Source: Heterocephalus glaber (Eukaryota > Chordata > Mammalia > Rodentia > Bathyergidae). Taken from it: DNA of 64,000 bases. A program made the position numbers and the translations under genes. Positions 1 to 12,757 of this stretch are shown here, one piece after another. Under the pieces are notes generated by a model that searched no databases, was not told the origin of the DNA, and was given only the letters and a program-made list of their open reading frames with translations. The stretch covers positions 26,925,812 through 26,989,811 of the forward strand of contig NW_004624730.1 of NCBI RefSeq assembly GCF_000247695.1. Reading direction: 5' to 3'. The number at the start of each line of letters is the position of its first letter. The stretch's first letter is position 1.

Positions 1-1084
1 CACTCTGAGGGGCTCTTGGGAACCAAGGTGAACAAAAGGACAAGTGGATTTACATCCCATCTCACACTCCAGCAGCTAGACTGGAGCCTTGCGTGATCTA
101 TCTTCTCTCTTTCTAAGCTCACGTGTAGCATGTGGTACACTGAGCCCAATGCACACACAATGCAACTTCCCTTTACTTCAAGTTCACAACTGTTAGAGGC
201 TTATGGGTTTCAATGAATTAGCCCCATTTCATCATTTCCAGCTGGCCTTATTCTAACAAAGGATTTAGAGCATTTTAAAATTCTTTAAAGCATACCAATA
301 TTATTTATGAAGTCTAAAAACTACTCCTTGGGACGCAAAAATAAAGTATAGAATATTCCATCAGTGGACCAAGGGAAATAACTTATTATAGTACATGCAC
401 ATAAGAAAACACACAAGAATATATACCAAAGTGGACAGTAGATACTTAAGTGGTAGATGATGGGATACTTTTCCTCTTATTTACCAAAGAACTATGATAA
501 CTTATGAAATAACTTTCAAGAGTCACCTTGTAAAGCCTAATGTCAAATGCTAGGATGGACTGTAATAGGAGATTCCAAAGATAAAGCCTGTGCCCTTTGC
601 CAGCATGTTCTCTCTGACACTGAAGAATGCTATGAGGGGCTCCTGGAGCCAAGAGGCTGTCTGCCCAAGCTGGCCACCAGCCTGGGCTACAATGTTGTAT
701 GGCCAATAGATATGTCCAGGCCTGCAGCAGACACTGAGGCGCTGGTACCAAGCTGGGACAGGGGAGGGGCGGGGGACCAACATCTCTGAGAATCCATCTG
801 TGCTAGTTTTTGGTGCCAAGGCTCAACATGTGTTTGTCTCTAATCTTCACTACACTACTCATGGTAGGCAAGAGGCTAGATAACCTACTCAAAGTTGAAC
901 AGCCAGTAAAAGGCAACTTCAGATTTGAAGGCATGTAAGCTCTGGAAAGTTCTCTTAACCGATGTAGTATCTATGAAAGAGATGTGGTCCCCACACATAA
1001 GGAGCTTACAGACAAATGAAGAAAAAAAGAAGGGATACATAACGTCAGGAGTGAGGAATATCAGTAAAGAGTAAGTATAGTAGG

Positions 1085-1190
1085 CTTTGGGAATGTTTAT
1101 CAAAGAAACCTTACAAATGGCAGAGCTGGGATTTGAACTCAATTCTGCCTGGACCTAAAGTCTTTGTGCTTTGCCCTCCAGTAAGTAGGC
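1085..1190 (+). mobile_element. MIR relic
   Basis: The run ggcagagctgggatttgaactc followed by 'tctgcctggacctaaagtct' is typical of the 3' half of MIR. Ancient. Confidence 0.5.
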
Positions 1191-2079
1191 TGCCTCCCCA
1201 AACTGCAGGAACCTAGAAGGACAGAGGAAGCAGCAACTGAGAAGATAGTGATAAGGCAAGTACAAAGCTGCCCCCTCCCCAAGTACCACCTGGATTGTGG
1301 GCAGACATGCAATCCAGCACCTCCTCCAACTCATTGATATCTATGAGGTACTCAGGGACATTCAACCCAGAGATATTCAGGCTGCTGGCCAAACAAGGAA
1401 ATCCAAGATAAACTGCCATTCTGTCATGACCTCATCCTGCAGGGAGATAGACAGAAACAATGGCAAAGAGAAATAACCCTGTGTGTTTTCATGGCACTTT
1501 TCAAGAGGAGATGAAAGTCACCATCAGTCACACCTCTCTGAGGTTATACCCTGTGGCTGGTGAGGCACAGAGAAAGAAATAGGGAGTGAGGACTCTCCTG
1601 AAGTCAAGCTTACAGAGCCCAGAAACCTCTCAAAAAATGAGTAGTGCTGCATCCACTCAAACTCTTCCCACTGCTTAAAGCAGTTTGTGTCAGCAGTATT
1701 ATTATGAAAGAAACCAGGTAAAGAGCACTAGTTGATGATTACTCCAAACCCAACACTTTTTATTGAAGTACAACAGAGATACCTCTGTTCGTGCTTTTTC
1801 TTCAGGCTTGAACTGATGGCCTCAGAAAACCCATGGTTTACCCATAATCCCCAGAGATGTGATGGCCCAGGAGCAGTGCCGGCTGGGGTTCCTGGTTTAT
1901 CTTCCCACAGGCCAAACGTGGAGATCATATTAATCAAGGACCTGGATCTGTCAGGATCTCAGGGGGTTGATTTCTAAATTTTGTTTTCCATTGGCTTCCT
2001 TTTTGGATTCCCAGTGGACTTGTCTTCAGTTAACATCCACACACTACTTTTTTTGGTCCTGGGCTGGATCATCTGGCAT

Positions 2080-2225
2080 TCTTGAGCACTTTCCTAAGTA
2101 CTTCCCACAGACCTCGGCTCTCTCAATCCTGGCAACAGCATAGTTTCCAAGGTGGTTTTGTATCATCTCTGTTCTGAGATGAGAAAACTGAGATGCAGAG
2201 TTGAAAACTGCACCCAAACATTCTG
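2080..2225 (+). mobile_element. MIR relic
   Basis: Contains gagatgagaaaactgagatg preceded by 'tatcatctctgttct', the MIR core region. Confidence 0.45.
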
Positions 2226-2243
2226 ACTCTAGAACTTGTAATC

Positions 2244-2322
2244 TTTTTTTTTGGTACCAGGGATTGAACTCAGGACCTTGCACTTTCAAGGCAGGTGAGG
2301 CACCAATGAGTTAAATCCCCAG
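2244..2322 (-). mobile_element. ID SINE
   Basis: T run, ggtaccagggattgaactc, box-A complement to ttaaatcccc. Flanks agaacttgtaatc / agaacttgtcatc are a target-site duplication. Confidence 0.9.
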
Positions 2323-2654
2323 CAAGAACTTGTCATCTTAACACCTCCCCTAAAGAAGTTTAGGCAACTTGATTTCTTCATGTCTTAAATAAAGCATGGA
2401 CAAAGAGAAGCAAAGTATGAGAAACACAGAGGTCACAAGGGGACATCCTAACTTCTGTGGTGTGGCACCAAAGGGCACAAGTGGATCTTCTTGGAACCTG
2501 TTTGTTCACCCCTTAGGTTGAAGCAGTATGTCTGCAGCAGAGCCTAGCTGGACTGACATGTTAGTTGCCTTCAAATTCAGTTCCAAACACTTCTAAGAAG
2601 ACCCTCTGGAAAGCTGGATCTCCTGCAACTCCATGCCACTTTCTCCTGTACCTT

Positions 2655-2712
2655 TCCTCCCACACACACATACACATGCACACATACACCCACCTGCACA
2701 CACATACCCACA
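2655..2712 (+). repeat. CA-rich microsatellite
   Basis: Imperfect (CA)n with T and C interruptions, abutting an ID tail. Confidence 0.9.
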
Positions 2713-2715
2713 GTA

Positions 2716-2803
2716 TTTTTTTTTCTTTTTTGGTACCAGGAATCAAACTCAGGACCTTGCACTTGCCAGGCAGACACTGCACCACTGAGCTTCATCCCCA
2801 GCC
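2716..2803 (-). mobile_element. ID SINE
   Basis: T-rich tail, ggtaccaggaatcaaactc, ending ttcatccccagcc. Box A is mutated. Confidence 0.88.
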
Positions 2804-4800
2804 TTATATCTTATCCACTCAACATGACAAGATATTTTTACAGGAGCCGCAATGAATGTCTAGATCATTCTTAACTAGTTCTTATGTATCTTATCAGCTG
2901 AAATCCCATCTGTCTTTCCAGTAACAGCAATTCCACTGCAAAAGTTACACCTGTACCTGCTCACAAGCAGGAATCAATCACATCTCTAGGTTGGTGAGCT
3001 AGACCACACGCATCAATCTTCCCCACTGTGATGCCTTACCGACGACTACTCTTATTTGTTCAGAATGACACAAGTGGAGGGAATGCAAACAAACTACCAG
3101 AAACCCTAAGCATCATAAAAGAATCCATGTCACTCTTAGTAGGCATAATTCTGTACTGTAATTAATTTTGCTGAATGAACCACAGATCCATGAAAACAAA
3201 TGTGCTGCCATTCTTAATTTTATAGTCCTGAAAATGACACAAAATAGCACGCTTTTTCTACCTTAGCTTTCACTTTGCTTGAACTGTTTTGAGGTATACT
3301 AGCTATGGCATTTGAAAGGGCACACAACACTTTCCCAATGGCTTTTAGGCCTTCCTTATAAAAAAAAAAAAAGGTTGTGTTTTTAAAGTTCTCAAGCTTC
3401 TTAAATTTGCTTCTTCGCTACTTTTTAAAATTCCAGACAGTAATTCTAATCACTGAGGTCTTTATGAAACTGTATTTCTGTGTGTGTGTGGTTTTTTGGT
3501 TTTTTTTTTTTCCTAAACTCAAGTAATGTTATTGGAAGGAAGCAGAAAACCACAGCGCCCAAACAGAAGTGACTAATGCTGGGAGTGAGCACTGTAATAA
3601 ATAAGGCTCCCCAGTGCAAGAGACCAGTGCACCACAGTAGCCTGCTGTATATGACCATGGCTGGGGCTATTTGGAGACAAGCAAGCAGACTTTCCACTCT
3701 CTTGATGTGCTAATCAAAGTAACCAGGTGCAACTTCCTCCACTAGCCATCTTTTACTAAATGACACAGAGAAAAAAATATAGAAGGAACAAAAATCAAAG
3801 AGAAAAAATCCACATAAAACATTTAATTCAGTAGAAGACAGAAATTATACTAATATGGCCAATACCCGATTACATTACAGATCAATTTTTAAAGAACTAC
3901 ATACATTTTATGGCCTGATGTTATGAATCGCAAGTGTTATCAAAAAGTTCTACAGGGAAGACAAACCAGCAACCTAACGTTAAATTTCTCTAGCCTCAAA
4001 TTTCTCTATTATCATTTCCACACATCGGCACAGTTTTGAAATAAATACCCAGTTTCTCTTTGGCACCATAAAATGTTTGCTCTGGGCCCCAAAGAATCAA
4101 AATGCCTTAATCAATTACTGAGCTTTATTACCTTTATTGTTTTAACTTTCACCCATTCACTTTTAACTAAAAAAACAATTTGGTAGATATTGTGACTCCA
4201 TATCCCACACATCCACCCCCTGCAAAAATAATAACCCTATCTATTATAGCTCACTGCACATGCCCCCACCCCATCTTACGACACAACTGGTAATAAATCT
4301 TGCTTCTTGAAACATTACAAGGGCTTGTTTTAGCCAACTCCTGAGACGTTCCTCTGATGGTGATGCTTTTGTGACAGCCAGGTTTATTAAAGCAAATAAG
4401 GGAAGTTGTTAATTTCCCAGATGCTAGTATCTTTTCTACCAAATGCTATTATTTGAATGATAGGCTTATTTTAAAAATTCATGAAAATATAACCGCCAGG
4501 GCAAATTATTAGGGACATTAAATAATGCCCAATAATGTAATACTACATACAATATGAGTACTATATAACAACAATAAGTCTTTTGGTACTTGCAACCAAA
4601 TTACTATTTTCCATGTAGTAAAAGAAAATAAAGAATTGATTTATTTGATTGAGTAATTAATAGTTCTGAGGTGATTCTCATTCTTTTCCCATTATCCCCA
4701 TTAAAATTCATGGCAATAACTCCCTTGGATCCAGTAATTCTAGCTCTAAGAATGAATTTCAATGAGGCAATCAGGTATCTTTAAAAATCTATAAGAAGTT
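2804..4800. other. WWTR1: Unique intronic sequence
   Basis: AT-rich DNA without coding features, SINEs or convincing motifs. An A run (3359-3372) and a short GT/T tract (3480-3510) are the only simple repeats. Confidence 0.6.
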
Positions 4801-4871
4801 GGGGGTTTTGCGTAGTGGTGCTGCCGCCTGCCTTGCAAGCGCAAGGTCCTGAGTTCGACCCCAGGTACCAG
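4801..4871 (+). mobile_element. ID SINE, box A degraded
   Basis: Box B is intact (gagttcgacccc) but the usual tttagctcag is replaced by gttttgcgtag. Flanked by aaaaatctataagaa on both sides (4785-4799 and about 4873), so it retroposed intact in length. Confidence 0.85.
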
Positions 4872-6229
4872 AAAAATCTATAAGAATGTTTATCATATGG
4901 TTATAGAGTGAAAATGAGAAACAAGTTAACTGGATAGTGATAGGGGACAGACACACAAATAAGCATGTAGTTACAACAGGAATTTTGACCAGTCTCTTAA
5001 AGTCATGTTAAGATGCCATTAGTTGGGAAAAGCATTCTGAATCATTTTTGCAAAGTAGGTCGTCTTTCTTTTTTATGAATTAAACACTTCATCCACTGAA
5101 TAACATCACTTCCATGAACTTGTATTTTGAGATGCTTATTTGACCAAATGAGAAATTATTTCTACGGGTAAAGGCAGGCCCGTATATGTAGAAATTATAT
5201 AATTGCTCTGAAGACTAATCATCCATCTACTATGTGATCATAGAGGAAAGAGGTATAATCATCATCTGCAAACTCGAGGGCTACTACTAATTGCACATGG
5301 TTAGTTGTACATGATGTTAAAAACCACAATACTTCTGAATGCCTACAGTTCATCTGATCATATTTTACTCTGCATTTCCTTGTGATCTTTTTGACAATAC
5401 TATGCCTTCTCCTGTGTATGTAGTTATCTCTCTTGTCAACCTACAGGGTTAAGGTGAACGTCCTCGTCTACCACATGGCTTGCATCACTCTTGGAATGTG
5501 GCTACTGCTTGCCCAGAATCTCTTCCTTTCTTCTGACCACAGAATTTCCCATCTCCTACCTCCACCACCATGGCTACTTCCATTGGGAAACTGCTCTTAC
5601 TTCATTCTAACTATGAGATTCTTGGGTGGTGACCAATGCAGCACCCTGATCCCCTAGCTCAGGGCAGAGCTAGTAGTAACTAGATGCTGGTATACACTGG
5701 AGGTGGGGATAGCAGGAAGCTCTCTGGCCCCTTCTGAAGTTGCTTATCTGGGATGTGGAAGTTTAGATCTCCCTGAGGCCATAACCTCATCTCTAGCTGG
5801 AGAAAGGACTTTACAGCCACACCACCCTGAAAGTACCCCATTTCATTTGATCATAGAAGCTAAGCAGGATAGGGCCTGATTAGCCCTTCAATGGGAGCTT
5901 AAGAAAAGAATGTGGGCAAAGGGCAGAGAGATGTCAAGAAAACCAATGGGGAGTCCAAAAGATATGAATGAAGATATGACTCCCTTGATCTGGAGTCAAC
6001 CTTGGCCTCACCTGGTACATGCACCGGGCAGTGTGAGCAGGACACCTGTCACTTCCAGCTGAGAAGTCCACTCAGGATCACACAAGGCAGACCCAGGGCT
6101 CTGTATTCTGAGCTACATTCATGGCCAAAAGACCATCATCCTTGCTCTCCAAGACTTCTAGGTTGGGTTATTATCTTATTACCTTGGAGGTGTTGGTCAC
6201 CTTTGAGGTGTATAAGGCTGAGTTTACTA

Positions 6230-6314
6230 GGCTGGGGATTTAGCTCAGTGGTTCCGCCGCTTGCTTTGCAAGCATAAGGTCCCAAGTTCAATCCCCAGTA
6301 CCAAAAAAAAAAAA
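6230..6314 (+). mobile_element. ID SINE
   Basis: ggctggggatttagctcag to ccagtacc plus a 12-A tail. Confidence 0.95.
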
Positions 6315-7368
6315 TTCAATTTCCTAAATCCTTCTAAACTACCGGTATTTATGATAAGGAGAAGAAACTGGTTCATTCTGTTTCTTACTAAAATTAGAAA
6401 AACGAGTCATAATCATTTTTCATCTTCATAGGAAGTGCCTTACCAGGAAAACTTGGTTCTTAACAAAATAGAATGCTCTTTGTATCTCTGCCTTCTATAG
6501 CAGAGTTATAGTGACTTGATTTTGGTTTTTGTTTCAATGAAGCAGACATTAGACTCAATGCAAATACGTGTCTTCTTATGAGGAAACAAGTCATTCTAAA
6601 CAGAGCACTAAAAGACCTGACTCAAACCAAATGCTACCTCCTTAATCATGATACACCTCCATCCAGCACCCTGCACTTCCCATCTAAGCATCTACCAAGT
6701 GCCGCCCTTCCTAGATGTCTGACACACAGCTGAGCTCATGGATCGAAGTGACACTCATAAACCATTCTTAGCAATGCATGTGCTACAACCACATAGTGAT
6801 GACTGCAAAATAATTGTTACTCGTGACATGGGAGTTTTCCTACAGGGCCCAGGAAATAAAAACATGGATGGCTCTGAGTCAAATCAAGGTCCAAGAGGTA
6901 ATTCTTAAATTGGGGAAATTGGGCATGTGATGATTTCAGAAACAACTGTAAGTAAATTTAATTCCTCTTTGTCAATCTTTGTATTCGTTACTGGATCCTA
7001 CTAATAAGAGAGCCATCAAAAAGAGCACCAAAAAGCTCAGGAATGCAGCATCCAGGGTCAGGCCATGTCATATATCCTCTTTATGGCTCATCATATTTCC
7101 TATGGGGTTTTTTTTTCTCACCTAAAATCCATTCAGTTCAAATCAGAACAAAGTTCATAACCTATCTTGTGTGAGCCAGAATTTAAGGAGAACATTTGTT
7201 TACAATCATACACATATTCTATAGTGTTAAAAAAAAAAAGAACCAATATAAAATTTAGCATACAAATGAAAATAGTTTTTACTTTATTCATATAATTAGC
7301 ATTAAAAGCTCAAAAGCAGACTCTACATTATTGATGTAGTAGTGAAATTCTACTCTTATTCCAAGTTC

Positions 7369-7462
7369 TTTTTTTTTTTTTTTTTTGCGGCAACAGGGAT
7401 CGAACTCAGGACCTTGCCCTTGCAAGGCAGGGGTGGCCTCACTGAGCTAAATCCCTGGCCCT
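7369..7462 (-). mobile_element. ID SINE
   Basis: Long T run, gggatcgaactcagg, gagctaaatccctgg. The flanks share caagttct. Confidence 0.93.
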
Positions 7463-7848
7463 CTTTTCCCAAGTTCTAAAGAAAGGTAGTGGAGGTGTTT
7501 GTCCACAAGGATTACAAAAGGGCATTAATTGGAAAATTGCCAATATTGGATGTGTGGGCAGAGGTGGTGAAGAAACACAGAGAATACAGGGGTACATCCA
7601 AGAATAGCATCAAAAACAAGGTGTTGCCCAACCCTGGCCTACAGTGAACAGGTAGCTGAACACCCACTCTGTCCTGAGGCCACCAAGCAGCTGCTTGGCC
7701 AATATTTTATTTATGCCCTGCCCTGCCCTCTCTTAATTCACACCCATGTAATATCCTGCCCACTGAGCCACTCCCAGCACCTCTTGTAAGCAAAGAAGTA
7801 TTACAGCAGGTAAGCTAGAGGCAACTAAAACACATGAAATAAGACACT

Positions 7849-8046
7849 TAGGGTTGCTAGATACAGCAAATAAAAATGCAGGATGCCCAGTTAAATCTGA
7901 ATTTCAGATAAACAAGTCATTTGTAAGTACAAGTATGTCCCATGCACTATTTGGGATACATTGTACTAAAAATTTATCCATTCTTTATCTGAAATTCAAA
8001 CATCCAAATTCAAACTAAACATCCATAATTTATCTGGCACCCCTTA
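7849..8046. mobile_element. MER53-like hairpin DNA transposon
   Basis: About 200 bp with an inverted layout. Left tagggttgctagata pairs roughly with right tatctggcacccctta, and internal ctgaatttcagataaa pairs with tttatctgaaattca (7986-8000). This matches the ancient palindromic MER53 family as I remember it. It could form a long imperfect hairpin if transcribed. Confidence 0.7.
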
Positions 8047-8832
8047 GACACTGTTGTTGACCACCTACTTACTATCTATTCCCTTCCTTTCTTGATCACA
8101 CCCAAATGTCCTCTGGGAAACACCCACCCCCATTTTCAGCCATATGGGGGGAGTCAACCCTGAATTTATGCTCAGCAATGAAAAGCAACAAGCACAAGAG
8201 CACACATTTTTAAATAACAAGGAACTATTCCTATGTTCATGGTGGTGAGGAAGCTTGAGAAAAGGAGGTATGCCAGCTGCCTTACACCAAGCCCTTCCCT
8301 GCACCCTGGAAATGCCAGAGCAGCAAAGAAGAGGGCAAGAGGTAGTGATAGCTAAAGAGAATGTGCTGGTCAGATTTTGTGCTAAACCAACCAGACACAT
8401 CCATGCTGCATGGCCTATGAAACCACAGTGGTTTTCATCCATTAACAAGATTCACAAAGCTCTCTAGGATGGGTCTCCCCCACTCTGCCTTCTTTTTTTT
8501 TAATATGTAGCACAGCCTATGAGTGTATTCTTTCTTTTTTAAAAAAGTACTGTTGTCTACAACATTCTAGAGGTATAAAAACTCCCATTATTAAGCCTTT
8601 TGGGGAAATTGTGAGCTGCATGCTTGGCCAACAGGGAAACCCACGTGAACAAATACTATTGTAAGAAATAGCTGCCAGTGAAGTCCAGTCTTAGTCTTGG
8701 TATTGTTCATTGTTTTGTGTTATGGGCTAACTCTCTCCCAAGGAGTATCTTTTTCCATATGATGGAGCGGTGCATCCCTGCCAACAGGAAAAACAGCTGA
8801 GTTTCTGGAGGTTTAAAAAATGGTTATCTAGG

Positions 8833-8923
8833 GCTGGGTGGGGATTTAGCTCAGTGGTTTCGCCGCCTGCCTAGCAAGTGCAAGGACCCGAGTTCAATCC
8901 CCCGTACCCAAAAAAAAAAAAAA
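8833..8923 (+). mobile_element. ID SINE with 36-bp flanking duplication
   Basis: Full ID with an A tail. The 36 bases before it (8797-8832) recur exactly after it (8924-8959), up to the gap edge. Confidence 0.93.
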
Positions 8924-8959
8924 CTGAGTTTCTGGAGGTTTAAAAAATGGTTATCTAGG

Positions 8960-9059
8960 NNNNNNNNNNNNNNNNNNNNNNNNNNNNNNNNNNNNNNNNN
9001 NNNNNNNNNNNNNNNNNNNNNNNNNNNNNNNNNNNNNNNNNNNNNNNNNNNNNNNNNNN
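8960..9059. other. Assembly gap (100 N)
   Basis: Exactly 100 N, the usual placeholder for a gap of unknown size. It lies inside repeat-rich sequence, between an ID with a duplicated flank and an L1 fragment. Confidence 0.99.
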
Positions 9060-9838
9060 GGAGGGGTAGGGGAAAAGAAAGAAGGGAATGGAATTAATAT
9101 GAGAAAATGAAAAATGGAAACTAAGTCTTTGTAAATAGGGAGGGATGGTGGGGTTGAAGGGAGGGCAGGGGAAGGGGAAAAAATAAGAACCAAGAGAGTA
9201 TGTAAAGGTGCAAATTTCCAATGATGAATGTCATTATATTGCATACCTAAAATGTACCAATAAAATAAAATTTTTAAAAATTTAATCAAAGAAATGAAAG
9301 ACCTGTTCAGTGAAAAGTGTAAAAAATTGATGAAAGAAAGTGAAGAGCATACACAAGAAGTGGAAAGCTATCCCTTGCTCAATGGTTGGAAGAATCAACA
9401 TTGTTAAAATGTCCATACTACCCAAAGCTGTTTACAAATTTAATGCAATCTCCATCAAAATATCAATGGCACTGTTCACAGAACTAGAAAAAATGAATTC
9501 TAATAGTGATCTGGAACCACAAAAATTCCAAATAGCCAAAGCCACTTTAAACAAAAGAACAAAGCAGGAGACATTATGTTACCAAACTTTAAAATACACT
9601 ACAAAGATATGGCATGTACAGGAACCTAATAACCTCAATAAATGTAAACATTGTATACCATCAATGGGAGCTAAAACTAATAATATCAACAAGAATGAAA
9701 ACAGGGAAAGGGGAATTAGAGAAGCGGGGGAAGCAAGGGAATTTAAAAAACAAACAACTTGTATTATGCACCTGTACCCACTCCCCATGATGATGTAAAT
9801 GCCATGTATTGCAAACATGTACTAATCTCTCTCTCTCT

Positions 9839-9869
<31 letters not shown>

Positions 9870-10292
9870 ACAAAGCTATAGTAATCAAAAGAGCACAGCA
9901 TTGGTATGAAAGACACATCAGCCAATGGAAAAGAATTGAGACTCTAGAAGTGAACCCACACATGTACAGCCAACTGATTTTCGGCAAAGGCACCTAGAAC
10001 AAGTGTTGAAGAAAGGACTGTCTTTTCAACAAATGATATTGGCAGAAGTGGATATCCTTATGCAGAAGAATGAAGGTAGACCCCTGTCACTGGCCAATAA
10101 CAAAAACCAGCTCAGAATGGATTCCAGACCTATGTGTAAGTCCTGAAACTACAATAAACTCTAAAAGAAGATACATAGGAAATGCTTTAACATTAGAATA
10201 TTTTAAAGGAAATTTTTGACAATACCCCAAAACCATAAGCAACAAGGTCAAAAAATAGACAAATGGGATTAAGTCAATTAAAAAGCTATTAC
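9060..10292 (+). mobile_element. L1 fragments beside the gap
   Basis: 9060-9275 resembles an L1 3'UTR ending in AATAAAATAAAA. 9290-9600 and 9870-10290 are ORF2-like (an RT-domain fragment is translatable at 9340-9560). 9600-9830 again looks like 3'UTR, so at least two L1 copies are joined or nested. An (AT)n run lies at 9840-9869. Inactive. Confidence 0.75.
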
Positions 10293-10383
10293 AGGCCGGA
10301 GATTTGGCTCAGTGGTTTCGCCACCTGCTGCGCAAGTGCAAGGACCCGAGTTCAATCCCCCGTACCAAAAAAAAAAAAAAAAA
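10293..10383 (+). mobile_element. ID SINE
   Basis: ggccggagatttggctcag to cgtacc plus a long A tail. Downstream at 10393-10410 is a third copy of part of the gap-flanking repeat. Confidence 0.93.
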
Positions 10384-10410
10384 CTAATAAAATAAAAAAT
10401 GGTTATCTAG

Positions 10411-12076
10411 ATCAAGTCTCATTAGCTCAGACTTCAGCACCAGGAAATCCTAATCGGATGATACAAGTCTTACAGATCATTCTTCTCACAGTTCTCTGGT
10501 GAGTATTTCAAGAAAAGGTTAAAATTCCCTTACTCCTACAGCACTTTTTTGTCTGAAGACCCAAAAGGTTAATAGTTCTTACTCCTTTCTTAATCAAAGA
10601 AATATCTGTCTTTGATCTTTCAGCAGAGTCCCTCAGACTCACAGAAGTACTTTTTACACTCACTTTCCTCACCTGTTTATCTGGATTATTTATACCCTTA
10701 CAGAGAAGGATCTCAGAGATCATCAAAGTTCTAGCTCAGTATTTCTTAGGTTAGGGAAGCTGCAAAGCCAAGTTAACCCCAACCAGGACTTGATTTCCAA
10801 AGCTCTTCTGGGACCTGTGGTTTTTTCAGCATCACTCCAGTGCTTCTTCATTCCCAAATCTGAAAAAATACTTGGTCTCAGCTGTTTTCCAAATACCAGT
10901 AAGTTGTCACTCAACGTCTTGGTGAGGACTGAGACAAAGCCCTGAAGACATACTTCTCTGCAACATGACTCTCTGATAGATATCTGTTGATACAATTGGC
11001 ACTAAATAAATGCATTAAAAGCCCCCATAAATTCTAAATTGATAACATCACATGAGGGGAATTAAACAGAACAAAACAAAAAATACAAAACAGTCAACAC
11101 ATCCACTACAGAAACTTGGTTATGAAAGCGTGTAACAATATGAGGATGCATAAACACATAGGAAAATACCTGAAGGATATTACAATGAGATTCTTAGTAG
11201 GTCTCTTTCCTTGTGTAAAAAATTTCCAATATAAATTATTTTTGCAATAAATTCTGGTATTTAAGTGAACCATAATTATGAGTGCTAGTCTCATAATAAC
11301 TTGTGAAAAATGAAAAGTCTTAATTTTACTTGTTTCTCTCACTTTGGCAATGAATAGGTAGACATAGAAAAAAGGTTTCCTACACAGGACAAGAAATCAG
11401 CAACTTTTCTCACGGCAATCGCCAGAGACAAAGATCTAAAATTTTCAGAAGCCATTCACTGTTTCCACTGGCCTTTCTGGCCACCTCACAGACAAGATAT
11501 GTCTTCATCTGGGGACAAGATGATTAGAATTTCTTCTTGCTCTTCCTGCAAACCAGCCTGGTCCTGTTCAGCTCACTGTACTTTCCAGGCCGCCACGAGC
11601 CAGAAATACAGGGCCAACGTTAGTCATTTCACGAGACGCTCCACTCACATGTCCCAGCCCTTCTGCCTCAGTTGGGCCAGCAAACAGCGGTCTGCATATA
11701 AATCAGGGTGCCTCTGCCCCAGGATCACCGGGAAGCAGTCACAATCCCTAAGGTGATGAGAACAGCTAATGACTCCGATGATTAAACCCTCCGGTTCCAG
11801 AGTCACTGCATAGACCAAGGAAACCTGAAGTCACCCAGAAAATTAAGTCCTGTCACTGAATTCACCCATGTGTTTTCGCACTGTTTGCATTTAAAAGCAG
11901 CAAACTAGATTTCTCTTAATTATTCCTTCTTTGTTTTTATGTTCCACTTAATTCTAAAAAAATCACAATTTAATAATGGAAAGAGCAGACTTGACGCCCC
12001 CCACCCTAAAAAAAAAACTATTGGTTTCCCAGAAATACTCTCTTGTCAAGATCTCCCACATAAAATTTGGTCATCA
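10411..12076. other. WWTR1: Unique intronic sequence, possibly conserved segment at 11380-11830
   Basis: No repeat was recognised. 11460-11800 is moderately GC-rich with several CpGs and stands out from the AT-rich surroundings. It could be a regulatory segment. No gene is evident. Confidence 0.4.
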
Positions 12077-12198
12077 TGTCAGGCATGGTGGGACACCCCT
12101 GTAATCCCAGAACTCTTGGACACTAAGGCAGGACAATCCCAAGTTGAAGCCTATCTTGGACAAATTATCGAGACCCTGTCTCAAAATAAAAAAATAAT
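12077..12198 (+). mobile_element. B1 SINE
   Basis: tcaggcatggtgggacaccc to gagaccctgtctcaaaataa. A monomer without the internal duplication. Confidence 0.85.
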
Positions 12199-12511
12199 TC
12201 ACAGTTGCTGTACACAGGTCAAGCTAGTGGAAGGCAAGCCAGGTCAAGCCAGGTAAGACCTGTTCCCACTCACCTGAGGCAAGAATAGAGGAACAGGGTG
12301 AAGAATGACATATTCCCACATTCTCTGCCTACCACCAAATCACACAGGCAAAAGGTAAGCTTGAATGAAAAAAATTACTTTCCATTCTCTCTAAGTGCTA
12401 TTGTAAATGTAAGAATTGCAAGTTTCTAAAATTTCCTTACTTTAAAACAAGTTTTAAATATTTTTCTGTTTTTGTTTTTATTTGGCTTGTTGTCGTTTGT
12501 TTGGATTTTTG

Positions 12512-12596
12512 TTTGTTTGTTTTTAGTACCAGGAATCGAACTCTGGACCTTGTGTTTTCAAGGCAGGAGGCACCACTGAGCTAAATCCCTGGCCCC
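12512..12596 (-). mobile_element. ID SINE
   Basis: TTTG-rich tail, gtaccaggaatcgaactctg, gctaaatccctggcccc. Confidence 0.9.
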
Positions 12597-12685
12597 TGGT
12601 TTGTTGTTTTTATTCAGGATCTGTAGGTAGGCCTTGCTTAAAATCTAGAATTGTAGTATTTTTTGGTTCCTTTTTCATTATTTTT

Positions 12686-12757
12686 CTAGTCTGGGGATCT
12701 AACCCAGGACCTGGAGCATGCTAGGCAGGCCCTCCGCCAACGAGCTAAACCCCATTC
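12686..12757 (-). mobile_element. Old ID-like SINE
   Basis: 'ctggggatctaacccaggacc' with gctaaaccccattcc. Diverged and with a weak tail. Confidence 0.65.

Noticed and set aside
4801..4871. tRNA-like box B sequences as true tRNA genes
   Set aside because: All tRNA-like matches in the window are ID SINEs with A tails and target duplications. None has a complete cloverleaf with a terminator.
9340..9798. 152-codon open frame near the gap
   Set aside because: It is a fragment of L1 ORF2 running into L1 3'UTR, not a host gene.
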